28,976 nt of DNA from Chrysochromulina tobinii. Its lineage: Eukaryota; Haptophyta; Prymnesiales; Chrysochromulinaceae. Below, piece by piece: positions 17,761 through 27,267 of the stretch. Numbering within the stretch: position 1 is the first letter of the stretch; every line of letters starts with the position of its first letter. The DNA is taken from contig JWZX01003029.1 in NCBI GenBank assembly GCA_001275005.1, forward strand, positions 1-28,976, in the 5' to 3' direction. The notes beneath the pieces are model-generated. The model was not told the origin of the DNA. It was given only the letters and a program-made list of their open reading frames with translations, and did not search any database. Position numbers and translations under genes: made by a program.

Positions 17761-18477
17761 ATGAATATCGACCAAATGGCGGGCCTCCTTCTCCCCCTCA
17801 TGGCCACCAAGCCGAAGCTCACGTATTTTGCCGGATGGGGACTCGCTGAGCAGGCTCGCTGGGTGATGGCCGCCTGCAAGATCGAGTGGGATCAGGTCGC
17901 GCTCTCGCAGCACTCGCAATTCACGGCCATGCGCGATGGCGGCGAACTGCTCTTCGGCCAGCTGCCACTGCTTGAAATAGACGGGCTGCGTTTGGTGCAG
18001 AGCCAGGCGATGGTCCGCTACGTCGCGCGCCGAGGCGGGCTTGTCGGCGTGAATCCGGCCGAAGAGGCCTTGATCGACATGGTGGCCGAAGCCGTTCGAG
18101 ATTCACGTGGTGGAGTGACGGGCTATCCCTTCTCGGACGACAAGCGTTCCCATACAGCGCAATGCAGGACGCGCCTGCTAGGCAAACAGCTCCCCTATCT
18201 CGAGGCTGTCGTTCAGAAAGGTGGCGGCACCACTGTCCCATCGGGGCTCTCGTATGCCGACATTTTGATCGCCGAGATGTTGGAGGGCTACAGTGGTTTC
18301 CTTGAAAAGGGCTTCCTCGACGCCTTGCCAGGGCTCAAGGCGCTCCACGCCACGGTGCTCGCGCACGAAGGTATCGCCGCGTATTTGAGCTCGCAGCGCC
18401 GCTACCCCTTCCCAGAGGGGGCGGTTGGGCAGGAGTACGTCGCCAACGTGAATGAGGTCCTGTACGGTGGGAAATGA
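17761..18477 (+). CDS. Glutathione S-transferase, sigma/alpha-like
   Basis: From the ATG at 17761 the protein has 238 residues. The ATG at 17800, which gives MATKPKLTYFAGWG and 225 residues, fits the usual GST length better and is a good alternative. The N-terminal thioredoxin-like domain shows KLTYF (likely catalytic Tyr), then GQLPLLEIDGLRLVQSQAMVRYVARRGGL. This contains the cis-Pro and the Gln-Ser glutathione-binding pair typical of sigma-class enzymes. The helical C-terminal domain follows, with YADILIAEML at the position of the conserved N-capping Asp. It should conjugate glutathione to electrophiles or isomerise lipid products in the cytosol. The Arg common after the Tyr motif is replaced (GWGLAEQARW). 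Confidence 0.88.
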   Translation: MNIDQMAGLLLPLMATKPKLTYFAGWGLAEQARWVMAACKIEWDQVALSQHSQFTAMRDGGELLFGQLPLLEIDGLRLVQSQAMVRYVARRGGLVGVNPAEEALIDMVAEAVRDSRGGVTGYPFSDDKRSHTAQCRTRLLGKQLPYLEAVVQKGGGTTVPSGLSYADILIAEMLEGYSGFLEKGFLDALPGLKALHATVLAHEGIAAYLSSQRRYPFPEGAVGQEYVANVNEVLYGGK

Positions 18478-19433
18478 GCCATGGAAATGAGCCCGCGGTT
18501 TTGTGGTTGAATCCTGTTCGTCGTCGCTCGACGCGGTGCGTGTGGGCGTGCTGTGTGCCAGATAAGTGGGGCCTCTTATATCTTATATGAATGGCTTGTG
18601 GTGGACTCGCCCGCGCGGTCTCGCTCTCCGATTCGTACCGGTCCGACTGCCACGTATAGGGTAAATCGCGACTGGACCCCGACGTGCGGCCCGCGGCCCC
18701 TGCGCGGTTTGAGCTCGTGTTCTCGGACGTGAGCTCGTTAAGGGATTGAATGTTTAGAATGCCGCGGGAGCTTGTTACGAGTGAAAAACTCCATGAAACC
18801 CTCTCGCCTCTCCCTCCCCCGAAGCGCGACGGTCAGCATGACAACATCTTGCGCCCACCCAGCCGCACAACGTGGAGGTGTTGGCTCAGGCGACAAGGAG
18901 AAGGAACGCACAGCGAACGCACAACGACGCCTCGCCATGTGGCCGCCGCTCGCGCGCACGTCGCGGCCGCAGCTCCACCTACGAGCTCGCGCGCATTGCG
19001 GAAACATTACGGAAACATACGATACGAGGCGAATCGAAAAAACGATTCTTAATTGTTACTATCGCAATAAAAACGCAATATTATCAAGCCAAGTATGTTC
19101 ATTCACCATTACACGGTGCACGACCGTCGACTTTGCTTGCGATGTGCATGTGGTGCGATCTAGTATCAGTCGTCTGTCTAAGTGTCTGTCTGTTCTGATC
19201 AGAGCGCTCTCCCGCCAGAGCGCAGACTCACCCGCTCGCCCCCGCATCGCCTTCGCGCATGACGATGACGATGATGCACATAATTCCTCGCGGCGAAAGA
19301 GCGCAGTGCTACCGGACCACTGCAGCATCCTGCACCCTCAGGTGCCGTCCACGATCCTTGCTCCGCGGCGACCCCTCTGCCGCCCGAACGTCACAACCCT
19401 CGCTTGTCCTCGCCGAACCGGCCGACGCGGTGG
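18478..19433. other. Intergenic region between convergent GST and WDR54-like genes
   Basis: No gene is recognised on either strand. The frames present lack motifs and overlap each other. A short GATGAC/GATGATG run sits near 19261-19277, and an AT-richer stretch at 19015-19115 could hold 3'-end signals. As the flanking genes converge, both 3' UTRs should lie here. Confidence 0.5.
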
Positions 19434-20450
19434 TTACATCTTTTCGCACCGCCATGATTGGATGAGCGCCTGATCGTAAGCGCTCGCGGCGAGGTGCGTG
19501 CGCTCCGTGCCGCCTGCAAACGAGACGCCCGTTAGCAGCCAGTCCTGCACCGGAATGTGTGCTACATGTACTACCTTACCCTCTGGCTCGATGAGCTTCC
19601 ACACACCGAGGGTGGTGTCCTCGGAGGCGGTGACGAAGAGGTCGTCGCGGCACGGATGAACCTCGAGCGCGTTGATCCAGCGCGCGTGCGCCGCCACGCT
19701 GACGCTCAGCAGGCCCGCCATCACGTCAAAGATGCGCACGTGCCCCGTCGAGTACGCGCAATAGAGGCGCTGGCCGCGAAGGCGCAGCGAGGTGCAGAGG
19801 GCAGGTGTCTCATCCGATGTCATGAAGGGGAAGGTGACGGAGTGGCTCCACGTGCCATCGGCCTCGAGCACGTGCACGTGCACGTCGCCCTGCGCATCCG
19901 CCGAGCACACGAGAGCGTGGTTCGTGTCGTTCGGCGGCGCCGGACCCGCCGTGATGTCCACAATCTCGAGGGTCGACGCAGGGCTCAGGAGCGGGTCGAC
20001 GAAGGTGTGACCGTTACCGGGCGAGAGCGGGATGATGCAGATGGCACCCGTCGAGCAGCCGCCGCACACGTACTCCACCTGCCCTGTTGAGCAGGACGCG
20101 ATCCCACGGTACGTCGCAGGTGGCTCGCCTGACGGCACGCCCGCAGTGACCACGTGCAGGAGGCGCTTGCCGTCTGGCGTATACAGCTGTAGGCTGCGCA
20201 TCGATGCAACGACGAGCAGCTCGCCCGCGTTCAGCTGAACCCAGCGGATCTGCTGGATCTGTGCGCCATCTGGTTCGTTGATCACCAAAGAGCCCGCAGT
20301 CGCGGAGGTCGATCCGTTCGTGACGGCTGAGTCTGGGATGACGCAGACAGAATTATGATGCACGTAGCCCGTGTGGGTGCGGCCGGAGGCGAGGTTGTTG
20401 AAGAGGTTCGAGCACGACATCGGCACCATGGCGGTGGTAGCTTTCTTCAT
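19434..20450 (-). CDS. WDR54: WD40-repeat protein, WDR54-like
   Basis: This single-exon protein has 338 residues, close to the length of animal WDR54. The start CSNLFNNL corresponds to the LCNNL near the N-terminus of WDR54. The C-terminal repeats [15 protein letters not shown] and [11 protein letters not shown] match the INAHARAICALDL and GEDTFVHIWKL segments I recall from the animal protein. The ending [13 protein letters not shown] matches its AVTGYDLAEIRRF. The fold should be a beta-propeller acting as a protein-binding platform. WDR54 is common in ciliated organisms and poorly understood, so a flagellum or signalling role is only possible. It is divergent from the DnaJ gene. Confidence 0.8.
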   Translation of the reverse strand: MKKATTAMVPMSCSNLFNNLASGRTHTGYVHHNSVCVIPDSAVTNGSTSATAGSLVINEPDGAQIQQIRWVQLNAGELLVVASMRSLQLYTPDGKRLLHVVTAGVPSGEPPATYRGIASCSTGQVEYVCGGCSTGAICIIPLSPGNGHTFVDPLLSPASTLEIVDITAGPAPPNDTNHALVCSADAQGDVHVHVLEADGTWSHSVTFPFMTSDETPALCTSLRLRGQRLYCAYSTGHVRIFDVMAGLLSVSVAAHARWINALEVHPCRDDLFVTASEDTTLGVWKLIEPEGKVVHVAHIPVQDWLLTGVSFAGGTERTHLAASAYDQALIQSWRCEKM

Positions 20451-20621
20451 TGCCGCCTTTGCGCAGCACGAGGGTTCACAGGAGGCGGAAACATGAGTTC
20501 AAAACGTTCACAGACCCTCACGACTGAAAAAGAACGCGAGTGGTGTAACCTCGACTTGAGCTTCTCGTCTCGTAGTCGCGAGATCATCTCGCACGTGTAC
20601 TTGCACGCTCGGCGCTCTGCA
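20451..20621. promoter_or_regulatory. Short divergent promoter region, WDR54-like / DnaJ
   Basis: Only 171 bases separate the WDR54-like start from the preferred DnaJ start, and 42 bases if the in-frame ATG at 20493 is used. The two genes very probably share a bidirectional promoter. No sequence element could be named. Confidence 0.4.
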
Positions 20622-21797
20622 ATGAAGCTACAGGCGCTGCTGCTGGCGGCGATACAGGCCTTTCCGCTGGTGACTTCCGAACACCTTCATGGCTGCGGCA
20701 GCCATGTGCTGCCGAGAAATCCTGCTTCGGCGAGGCCAGCCCTCCTGGGCTTGCGCGGCGGCAGCAGTCAGCGCGACTACTATGAGGTGCTGGGCATTGA
20801 TAAAAGTGCGAGTAACGCTGACATCAAGCGCGCCTACAAGAAGCAAGCAGCCAGGCACCACCCGGACAAGAACCTCTCGGATAAAGCGGGCGCCGAGGAG
20901 AAGTTCAAGGAGGTGAATGAGGCTTACAATGTGCTTTCTGACGAGCAAAAGCGGGCGGTCTATGACCGGTATGGCGCGGATGCCCTGAAGCAGCAGCAGA
21001 TGGGCGGCGACGGCGGCGCGGGCGGCTTCAGTGGCTTCAGCGGCTTCCCGGGCGGCATGGGTGGCTTCCCTGGCGGCATGGGCGGCTTCTCCTTTGGCGG
21101 CATGCCAGGCGGTGCCTTTGGTGGTGGTGGAGGTGGCATGGCGGGGCAGATCAACCTGGAGGAGATGCTTGCGCAACTCTTTGGTGGCGGCATGGCAGGC
21201 GGGGCGGGTAGCATGCCAGGCGGCGCCTTTGGCGGCTTCGGCGGCATGTCCGAGCAGCAACGCCGATACCAGCAACGACAGCAGCAGCAGCAGCAGCAGC
21301 AGGCTGACGTGGTGCCCTCGGGGAGTGCGGTGGTGCTCGTGTCTCTGCGCTCGGCGCCGCAGCTCAACGGCGCGCGCGCACGCGTCGTGCACTTCGATGC
21401 GCGCCAGCAGCGCTACACCGTTCAGCTCGAACGTGTCGGCGAGACCCTCAGTGTACGACGTGAGAACGTGCTTCAGCGGCTAGAGGTCGAATTGACCGGC
21501 GTCAGCAGCCAGCCGCAGCTCAACGGTCAGAGCGGCCGGATCGAAGGCTTCGACGACGCGAGCGGCCGCTACCTGGTGCGAGTGATGGGCAGAATGGCCG
21601 CGCTGCTGATGAGTAGTATCATCCTGCCGCCGGGCGCGCGCGTGAAGCTGGTGAGCTTTGTTGGCAAAGGTGCCACGTACAACGGGCTGGTGGGCACCGT
21701 GGTCAGCGTTGACCGAGACGAGGGCCGGTACATCGTGCAGGTCCCCGAGGGCAGCCGGCTATCTGTCGGCATGAAAAACGTCCAACTGCGAGCGTAG
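20622..21797 (+). CDS. Secretory DnaJ (Hsp40) protein with Gly/Phe region and three C-terminal Leu-Asn-Gly repeats
   Basis: From the ATG at 20622 the protein has 391 residues and begins with a signal peptide ([19 protein letters not shown]). The J domain is at 51-118, with the HPD triad at 80-82 needed to stimulate Hsp70 ATPase. A long Gly/Phe/Met region (about 128-250) and a Gln run follow. The last 120 residues are three related units built around a Leu-Asn-Gly (Tyr-Asn-Gly in the third), a Gly-x-Val/Ile pair and RYxVQL/RYLVRV/RYIVQV. These look like small SH3-like barrels and recur in many algal proteins. They replace the usual DnaJ substrate-binding domain. It should act in the ER lumen with BiP or, since LLGLRGG follows the signal peptide, be routed to a secondary plastid. 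An ATG at 20493 would add 43 residues and bury the signal peptide, so I prefer 20622. Confidence 0.88.
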   Translation: MKLQALLLAAIQAFPLVTSEHLHGCGSHVLPRNPASARPALLGLRGGSSQRDYYEVLGIDKSASNADIKRAYKKQAARHHPDKNLSDKAGAEEKFKEVNEAYNVLSDEQKRAVYDRYGADALKQQQMGGDGGAGGFSGFSGFPGGMGGFPGGMGGFSFGGMPGGAFGGGGGGMAGQINLEEMLAQLFGGGMAGGAGSMPGGAFGGFGGMSEQQRRYQQRQQQQQQQQADVVPSGSAVVLVSLRSAPQLNGARARVVHFDARQQRYTVQLERVGETLSVRRENVLQRLEVELTGVSSQPQLNGQSGRIEGFDDASGRYLVRVMGRMAALLMSSIILPPGARVKLVSFVGKGATYNGLVGTVVSVDRDEGRYIVQVPEGSRLSVGMKNVQLRA

Positions 21798-22022
21798 CGG
21801 TCCTAGTAGAGCACACCAGGGGCGCTCGCATACCCAAATTTGGCACCACGCGGCCAGCCGGCTGCCGCGCCGTGGCGTCACGGGCCCCACCGGCCCGCGC
21901 TCGTATAGCATACTTGAGAAACCGCACAAGTCGACGTAGTCGGTCCGGTCAATCGAGTGAGTCAGTCAGAAATGGTGAGCTGGGGGAACCCCTATACCTC
22001 TTTTATTTTCTAACAATATTGT
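21798..22022. other. Short gap between the convergent DnaJ and glycosyltransferase genes
   Basis: This stretch holds the two 3' ends. An AT-rich patch (TCTTTTATTTTCTAACAATATT) near 22000-22020 lies just past the minus-strand stop. Nothing else is seen. Confidence 0.4.
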
Positions 22023-22985
22023 CTATGGTCTTATCGTGTGTGCGCCTGCGCCCATGCGTGTGCAAACTCTGGCACCTCCACGGCCGAGCGCCGCGAGCGG
22101 TTCCACGTACGAGTTGCTGGCGCGCTCCGTTGTGAACAGCGTGCCGTACAGCCATGACTTGCCCATTCGCCACGTTTCCTTGCCGACGGTCGTATTCTGC
22201 AGGTAGGCGGCTACCCCTCGCGCCCGCACGTCAAACGCTTCGTACAGAATGATGGAGAGTGCGGATTGGTCGCCACGATGGCAGTGGCCAGAGAGCCCTG
22301 GTTTGCACCTGGTAGAGAGCCCGATGTGGTTGTCTTGGCCATCAGCGCCCACTGGCAAGATGCATGATCGGCGGTTGGTGCAAGACTCCCAAGGCGCGAG
22401 CAGCTGCTCGAGCACGAAGCGCGTATTTGCCCACAGCAACAAACAGCCACAGACCATCGGTGCCGTGCTGTACTCGCTTATGTTCGCGGCGGCAACGACG
22501 CTATCACCGCCTGTGCGTGCTGCTCGATCGCGGGCCAGCTCGAATGCCATTCCTGGGTGCGTGTACATGGCGATTGGCGATGCAGTCTGACGTCCAACGA
22601 ACCCATGCTCTTGCACAGCAAAAATTAACGCCGGCCCAAGTGGCTCGTGCAGGCGAATCGACGTGTCCGCGTACACCACCAAGCCACCAGCGGGAAGCTC
22701 ACGCAAGCAATCGCGAATTATGGACGGCTTCCACACGCTGAGAGTCAAGTACCGCGGAAACCATGTTGAGTTGTGCACACGCTGTGCGTCAAAGATACGG
22801 TACTCGACCCCGCACCAGCCTGCAAGTCTACGCTTGTCTTTTGGCGCGAGGTCACCAAGAAGGTCGTAGACGACGATGCGCCACGTATCAGGTAGGTGGC
22901 GCTGTGCCGAAGCCACGAGGCCGTGCAGCTGCGAGAAATGGTTGGATGACGTCCCAGTGACTAGGATTCCGGGTGGGTTTGCCAT
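22023..22985 (-). CDS. Putative GT-A-type glycosyltransferase (DUF1647-like)
   Basis: The protein has 320 residues and a single exon, starting at the ATG at 22985. It begins with ILVTGTSSNHFSQLHGLVASAQRHLP and WRIVVYDLLGDL, the nucleotide-sugar-binding opening of GT-A folds. WFPRYLTLSVWKPSIIRDCL and VVYADTSIRL follow; the Asp-x-Ser may serve as the metal-binding acidic motif. HRGDQSALSIILY near residue 240 matches the conserved His-x-x-Asp-Gln-Ser of DUF1647-type sequences. These look like Golgi transferases, but the sugar is not known and no N-terminal anchor is seen here, so a leader exon may be missing. Base composition is somewhat lower in G/C than the next gene. Confidence 0.65.
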   Translation of the reverse strand: MANPPGILVTGTSSNHFSQLHGLVASAQRHLPDTWRIVVYDLLGDLAPKDKRRLAGWCGVEYRIFDAQRVHNSTWFPRYLTLSVWKPSIIRDCLRELPAGGLVVYADTSIRLHEPLGPALIFAVQEHGFVGRQTASPIAMYTHPGMAFELARDRAARTGGDSVVAAANISEYSTAPMVCGCLLLWANTRFVLEQLLAPWESCTNRRSCILPVGADGQDNHIGLSTRCKPGLSGHCHRGDQSALSIILYEAFDVRARGVAAYLQNTTVGKETWRMGKSWLYGTLFTTERASNSYVEPLAALGRGGARVCTRMGAGAHTIRP

Positions 22986-23080
22986 ATGCCGAGTTGTACT
23001 TTCCTGTGCGAAATGAAGTGCGTGTGAAGTCAGGAGCGAAGGGAGGCTTTGCAGCCGGCCTTCGCGTTCACCCCGTGGTC
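22986..23080. promoter_or_regulatory. Short divergent promoter region between two glycosyltransferase genes
   Basis: About 95 bases separate the two divergent start codons. If the starts are right, both genes share one small promoter. No element could be named. Confidence 0.35.
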
Positions 23081-24470
23081 ATGTCCGAGTTAAAGTTGTG
23101 TCGCTGTCGGGCGAATATTCGGGATTCCCTAGGCCGCTTTTCTCTCCTAATGGACCGGGATGTCAAGGCTGACACCGCGGCCTCACTGCGTGCCACCACG
23201 CACCGGAAGCGAGGGGAGCGCGCACCCTCACAGTCAGAGCCGAGTGACGCCGATTGTCCAAAGGACCAGCGCGCTTCTCTAGATGGTGGATCGCGATGGC
23301 CTCAGTCCTTCCATGGGAGACGCCGCATCCGCGCGTGTGCCTTGGTGGCAGCCGCGATGCTGCTCGTGCTGCACTTGCTGCTGTGCTGCGTCCTCGCGGC
23401 TCGCGAGCATGCGCTGCGATGGGAGCCGCGTCCACACAGTGTCGCTGCAGGAAGCTCGCCGCACGTGGTTCCCAAGATCATCCACCAGATGTACAAGACC
23501 GCCGACCTGCCTGCCAAATGGGCCGACGTTCCTGGCGCATGGGCCGCGCTCCACCCGGCCCCCGAGTACCAGTATGTGCTCTGGACGGACGCGACACTGC
23601 GTGAGCTGATCGCTCGCGAGTATGCGTGGCTGCTGCCCACATACGACGCGTACCCGCACCCGACGCAGCGCTGGGACGCCTCGCGATACGCCGTGCTCCA
23701 CCTGTACGGCGGCCTGTATGCCGACCTCGACGTGCATCCAGTCCGGCCGGTCGACGAGCTGCTGCGAGGTCAGACGTTACTCCTGCCGTACACGCCGAAC
23801 ATCGGCTTGACGAATGCGATCGTAGCGGCCACGCCAGGCCACCCCTTTCTGAGCTTCGCGCTGCGCGAGCTGCCAACATACGCGCGCCGCTGGTACCACG
23901 TGACGCGCCACTTCGAGGTGCTCACCTCCACAGGCTCCACCTTTATTTGGGCGATGCACATGCGCTGGGCACGCATGCATTCGCGCGAGGTCGCGGCGTC
24001 GCTCATCCCCGCGCCCGACTGGGGTAAGTGCTCGTATTGCGAGGCGGGTCGCGCTGCGGCCGCCCCCGCCCGCCGCCGCCATCGCTGCAGCCTCCGCCGT
24101 CGCCAGCACCGGCAGCGCGTCACCTCTCGGGTCCGTGTCATCACGCCATCTCGGGCTGCCTCCAAGCGCCGCCCCGGATGGCAGCAGCGCTGACGCCTCT
24201 GCGACCCGATGGGTTTCACCTCTAGCCCATGGCGAGGGCTCCTCCTGGCATGCGAGCGACTCGACGATCGTGCTGCTCGCCTTCTGCCACTCGCACACGG
24301 TCCTGGCCCTCGCCCTCGTCGTGCTCACGTGGCGATGGACCGGCAGCCGCCGCAGGGCGGCGCTCGTCGGCCTCGCAATGCTCGTCTCCGTCAGCGTGCA
24401 GCACGCTCTGGGCCTCGTACTCCTCGAGACCTTCGTCGGTCGGCCCATCGTGTGGCTCCTCATGAGCTGA
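23081..24470 (+). CDS. GT32-type glycosyltransferase (OCH1 / MIPC-synthase-like), two exons
   Basis: Exons 23081-24023 and 24091-24470 join in phase 1 to give 440 residues. A charged N-terminus leads to a signal anchor at about 85-107 (ACALVAAAMLLVLHLLLCCV), as in a Golgi type II protein. The GT32 core follows: PKIIHQMYKT at 121-130, YQYVLWTD, RWDASRYAVLHLYGGLYADLDVHP with the DXD motif at 205-207, and a later DWG. After the intron comes GSSWHASDS at 364-372, like the Ser-Ser-Trp-His ending of yeast inositol-phosphoceramide mannosyltransferases. Two C-terminal membrane segments follow (373-396 and about 403-437). Family members transfer mannose or a related sugar to glycans or sphingolipids in the Golgi. 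The ATG at 23150 is a possible shorter start. The unspliced frame would end at 24193 without the membrane tail. Confidence 0.85.
24024..24090 (+). other. Intron of the GT32-type gene
   Basis: The donor is GTAAGT, a perfect consensus, and the acceptor is ATCGCTGCAG, 67 nt. The phase 1 join opens a frame encoding GSSWHASDS and two membrane segments, which fits the family. Confidence 0.75.
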
Positions 24471-24706
24471 CCTCCTCTGAAAACACTTATAAAGTTATGA
24501 ATACCCGTATCGAATCTTTCGACCGTATTCTTTCGAGAGACTCGCCCGGCGCGAGCGGACCCGTGCGACGGGATTGCGCGCGCGTCGCTCCGTCGACGCG
24601 ACCTCGCACCTTCGTCTGTCGGCGGAGGTGCGAGGCCGTCGGCAGACGAAGGTGCGAGGTCACCGGACGGACAGCCGCCACGCGACCCACGGCCACGGCA
24701 CGCTGC
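24471..24706. other. Gap between convergent GT32 and PIP kinase genes
   Basis: This stretch holds the two 3' ends, an AT-rich start (AAAACACTTATAAAGTTATG near 24480) and the inverted repeat listed separately. No gene is seen. Confidence 0.5.
24600..24661. repeat. 19-bp perfect inverted repeat (hairpin)
   Basis: GACCTCGCACCTTCGTCTG at 24600-24618 is matched exactly by its reverse complement at 24643-24661, with a 24-base loop that can pair further. A third partial copy (GAGGTGCGAGG) sits in the loop at 24625-24635. It lies between two convergent genes. A 3'-end structure, a small-RNA precursor or a remnant of a mobile element are all possible. Confidence 0.85.
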
Positions 24707-27041
24707 TCACGCAAACCACTTGCGCATGGCCCGCTCGAACCGATCCGCGTACCGGCGCGGAGGGACACATGAGTGGACGCTGGGCGTGTGGGGATGCTGC
24801 AGCGTCTTGAACCAGTTCTCCGAGGCCTTGGCGCATGTCCAGTCGGTGAGGATGTCGATAATGCCGATGAAGTAGATGGCCGGCTCGGGCACAAACCGGC
24901 CGTCGACTACTCCCGCGTCCGGCGCCATCTCGAGCAGCGCCTCCATCGCGCCGTCGTCGAAGTCCGTCCATGGCGGCCCTTGCTTGCCCGCGATCGTCTG
25001 CCCGCCTGTCCGCCTGATCTTGAACGGCGAGTCGCTCACAGGCGGTAGCACAGGCGAGGCTGGGGCCGTGGGCGAGGGGCTGCTGCCTCTGCTGCTGCTA
25101 CTCGTGTTGCCGCCGCCGCCCATCCGCAACGCGGTCGCACCCTTGCCAGTGGCGGCTGCAGCTGGCGTGAGAGACTGGTCGTAGGAATCCGGCGGCTCAC
25201 CAAAGCAGCCCTGTGATGAATCGCGCGACGCCCCACCTGACAACCCGCCTGCAGCGACGCAGGAGACCATCTCTATCCCCACCTGATCAGGAGCGATGGG
25301 CCCCGCCTTGCCGCTGCTGCCGCTGCCGCCGCCGCCGCCGCCGCCGCCGCTGCTGCCGCCGCCGCCGCCGTTGCTGCCCTTGCTGCTGCTGCTGCTGCCG
25401 CCACCGTTGCTGCCCTTGCTGCTGCTGCTGCTGCTGCTGGTCCCTTCTTCGCGGGCGGGAAAATGCACGCCGATCAGCATGGAGTAGTCCATCGTGTAGA
25501 CCGCGCGAAGGAAGTTGAGGTCGCTGCGCACCTGCAAAGGAGGGGCGGGCGCTGTGATGAGCACTTGCATGCAAAAAAGTGGAGATCGGTGCACACACCT
25601 GCGCGGTGAGAGCGTCCCTAGCGGCCGGCTTCAGCTGAAATGGTTTCAATACGTCGAGATCCTTGCGCACCATATCAGGGTGCTTTTTGAGGACCTTCTC
25701 CCCTGTGGTTCGGCCCTGTGTCGAGCCCTTAAGGTCATACCGATGGTGGATCGCGCGCGACGTGTTGAAGACGTTCGTCATCACGATGAAATGCACCTTG
25801 CGTACCCTCTTGCTGTGGCCATGCGGCAGCATGAGGCGGTGGGCGCCCATGAATCGCGGCAGTAGCGTGTGCGGCTGGCTCTCCACGTGCACCACATACT
25901 GCGGCAGGATGTGGATGAGCGAACGCAGCTCGCGATGCGGAATCGTCTTGATCAGGTACCGCCCATCATTCGAAAAGTAGAAGAAGGATCCACTCTTGCC
26001 CTCCGAGAAGAGCTCGGACAGCGATCCGATCGTGCCGAGGAGGAGCTCGCCGAGGATCTGCTCGGGCCCGAGGGAGAGCATGTAGACCGAGTCGGAGATG
26101 CCGAAGAGTTGACGAACCCGTCGGAAGGCGAGCGGCGCGTAGTCCTTGAAGTTCACCGTCGTGTCCTGTCCGCGAGAATGCCCTGGGACCTTCTTGTGCC
26201 ACACGTCGCGGTAGTGCTCGTCGCGGAGCGGGAAGCTGCTGCTGCTGCAATCGGGCGAGCTTGTGGCCGTCTTGCCAAGGGAGGCGGAGGCGGTGGCCGC
26301 AGCGGCGGCAGCGGCGGCGGCGGCGGCGGCGGCAGCGGCTTCCTCCTCCCTACTTAACTTGGCCGCGCGTCCCACCGAGAGCCTGATGGCGAGCATCATT
26401 TGGACGACGAGCTCCCAATTCTTGTGCCCAAACGAGATCGTCGTGCCGCGTCGCTCGAGTGTCGGCCTGGCCGGTGGCACGCCGTATCGCGCTCCGCCGC
26501 CCTTTACGCTCGGCTTCGAGAGCGCGGGAGCGCCGCCCAGCCCAACCTTCTTGAGCATGTCTGGGTTGTGCGTCGCGAGGTAAGCGTAGTCCTCCTTGGT
26601 CACATATCCCTTGTTATCGATGTCCATGCATCTGAAGAGCTCCCTGGCGGTGTCCTCGGCCGAGGCGGACATGTGGTCCCTGATTCCCATCTTCTCCATG
26701 GTCGCAAACAAAGAGCTGATCACGTGGTAAACCTCCGGCAAGACGAGCCTGCCGTCCTTGTTGGTGTCGTATGCGTCAAAGGCCAGCTGGATCTGCGCGT
26801 CCCGATCGGCCGGATTCAGCATGGCGGCCATCGACGCGAGGAATTCGTTGCGCTCGATCTTTCCGCTGCCGTCCTTGTCAAACGAGTTGAATAGGATCCT
26901 GACGAAGCTCTGGTCCAGGCCGAGAGTGCCAAGTCCGTTGCGGAACTCGTCAAAGTTGAGCTGCCCATCGCCGTCGGAATCCAGCTTAAAGAAGTGCTCC
27001 GTCAGATCCTTCCTCTGCTTCTCACCCTCTAGCGACGACAT
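24707..27041 (-). CDS. EF-hand phosphatidylinositol phosphate kinase, two exons
   Basis: Exons 27041-25599 and 25531-24707 join in phase 0 to give 755 residues. Four EF-hand loops lie at 21-32, 55-66, 92-103 and 140-151 (DSDGDGQLNFDE, DKDGSGKIERNE, DTNKDGRLVLPE, DIDNKGYVTKED); the first two look fully able to bind Ca2+. After a linker with a poly-Ala run comes the PIPK domain: FKDYAPLAFRRVRQLFGI, GKSGSFFYFSNDGRYLIKT (nucleotide loop and Lys), YDLKGSTQGR (catalytic Asp) and, after the intron, MDYSMLIGVH. A long Gly/Ser insert follows and then FIGIIDILTDWTCAKASENWFK. The product should be PI(4,5)P2 or a related lipid, with activity probably tuned by Ca2+. A similar Ca-sensor-PIP5K fusion is known in Plasmodium. 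The Gly/Ser insert sits within the kinase core where the family has a variable loop. Confidence 0.92.
25318..25440. repeat. Triplet repeats coding for Gly/Ser runs in the PIP kinase
   Basis: GCC/GCT-type triplets on the plus strand, read on the minus strand, give alternating poly-Gly and poly-Ser with Lys-Gly-Ser-Asn-Gly spacers. They make up the insert in the PIPK domain. The block with two KGSNGGG units is a short duplication. Confidence 0.85.
25532..25598 (-). other. Intron of the EF-hand PIP kinase gene
   Basis: On the minus strand the donor GTGTGTGC follows ACCGCGCAG, and the acceptor CCTTTGCAG precedes GTGCGCAGCG. It is 67 nt, phase 0, the same length as the GT32 intron. The join gives ALTAQ-VRSDLNFLRAVYTMDYS, as expected for PIPKs. 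Confidence 0.85.
26296..26340. repeat. GCG/GCC triplet run coding for poly-alanine in the PIP kinase
   Basis: Plus-strand GCG/GCA/GCC triplets read on the minus strand as about 15 Ala codons in a row, in the linker between the EF-hands and the kinase domain. Confidence 0.85.
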
Positions 27042-27267
27042 GGGCAGAAGTTCGCAAAAAACTAAATTCGCGTCACGAACGGTTGTCGTTGTTTATGAAA
27101 AGTCATGAAAGCCTTGAGGGCTCAGATTCGTCCGTGCGACCGAGATTGCGCGATCTCTATGTCTCGACAATCTCCGTGTTCGCAGGTTTCTCTCAAAAAG
27201 GTTCCCGTGACGCAAGGGTCGCAAGGTCCCGGGCTATCTTTTTGCGCGGGGCCAGCCGCGCGCGATC
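27042..27267. promoter_or_regulatory. Divergent promoter region, PIP kinase / Argonaute
   Basis: These 226 bases lie between the two divergent starts and should hold both promoters. The sequence includes AT-richer stretches (AAAAAACTAAATTCG near 27056 and GTTTATGAAAAGTCATG near 27089). No element could be named. Confidence 0.4.

Noticed and set aside
20628-21392. Minus-strand open frame opposite the DnaJ gene
   Set aside because: It is a shadow of the Gly-rich DnaJ region, made of Ala/His runs. The plus strand has a full J domain.
24600-24661. Inverted repeat as a bacterial-type rho-independent terminator
   Set aside because: There is no T-run after the stem and the setting is eukaryotic.
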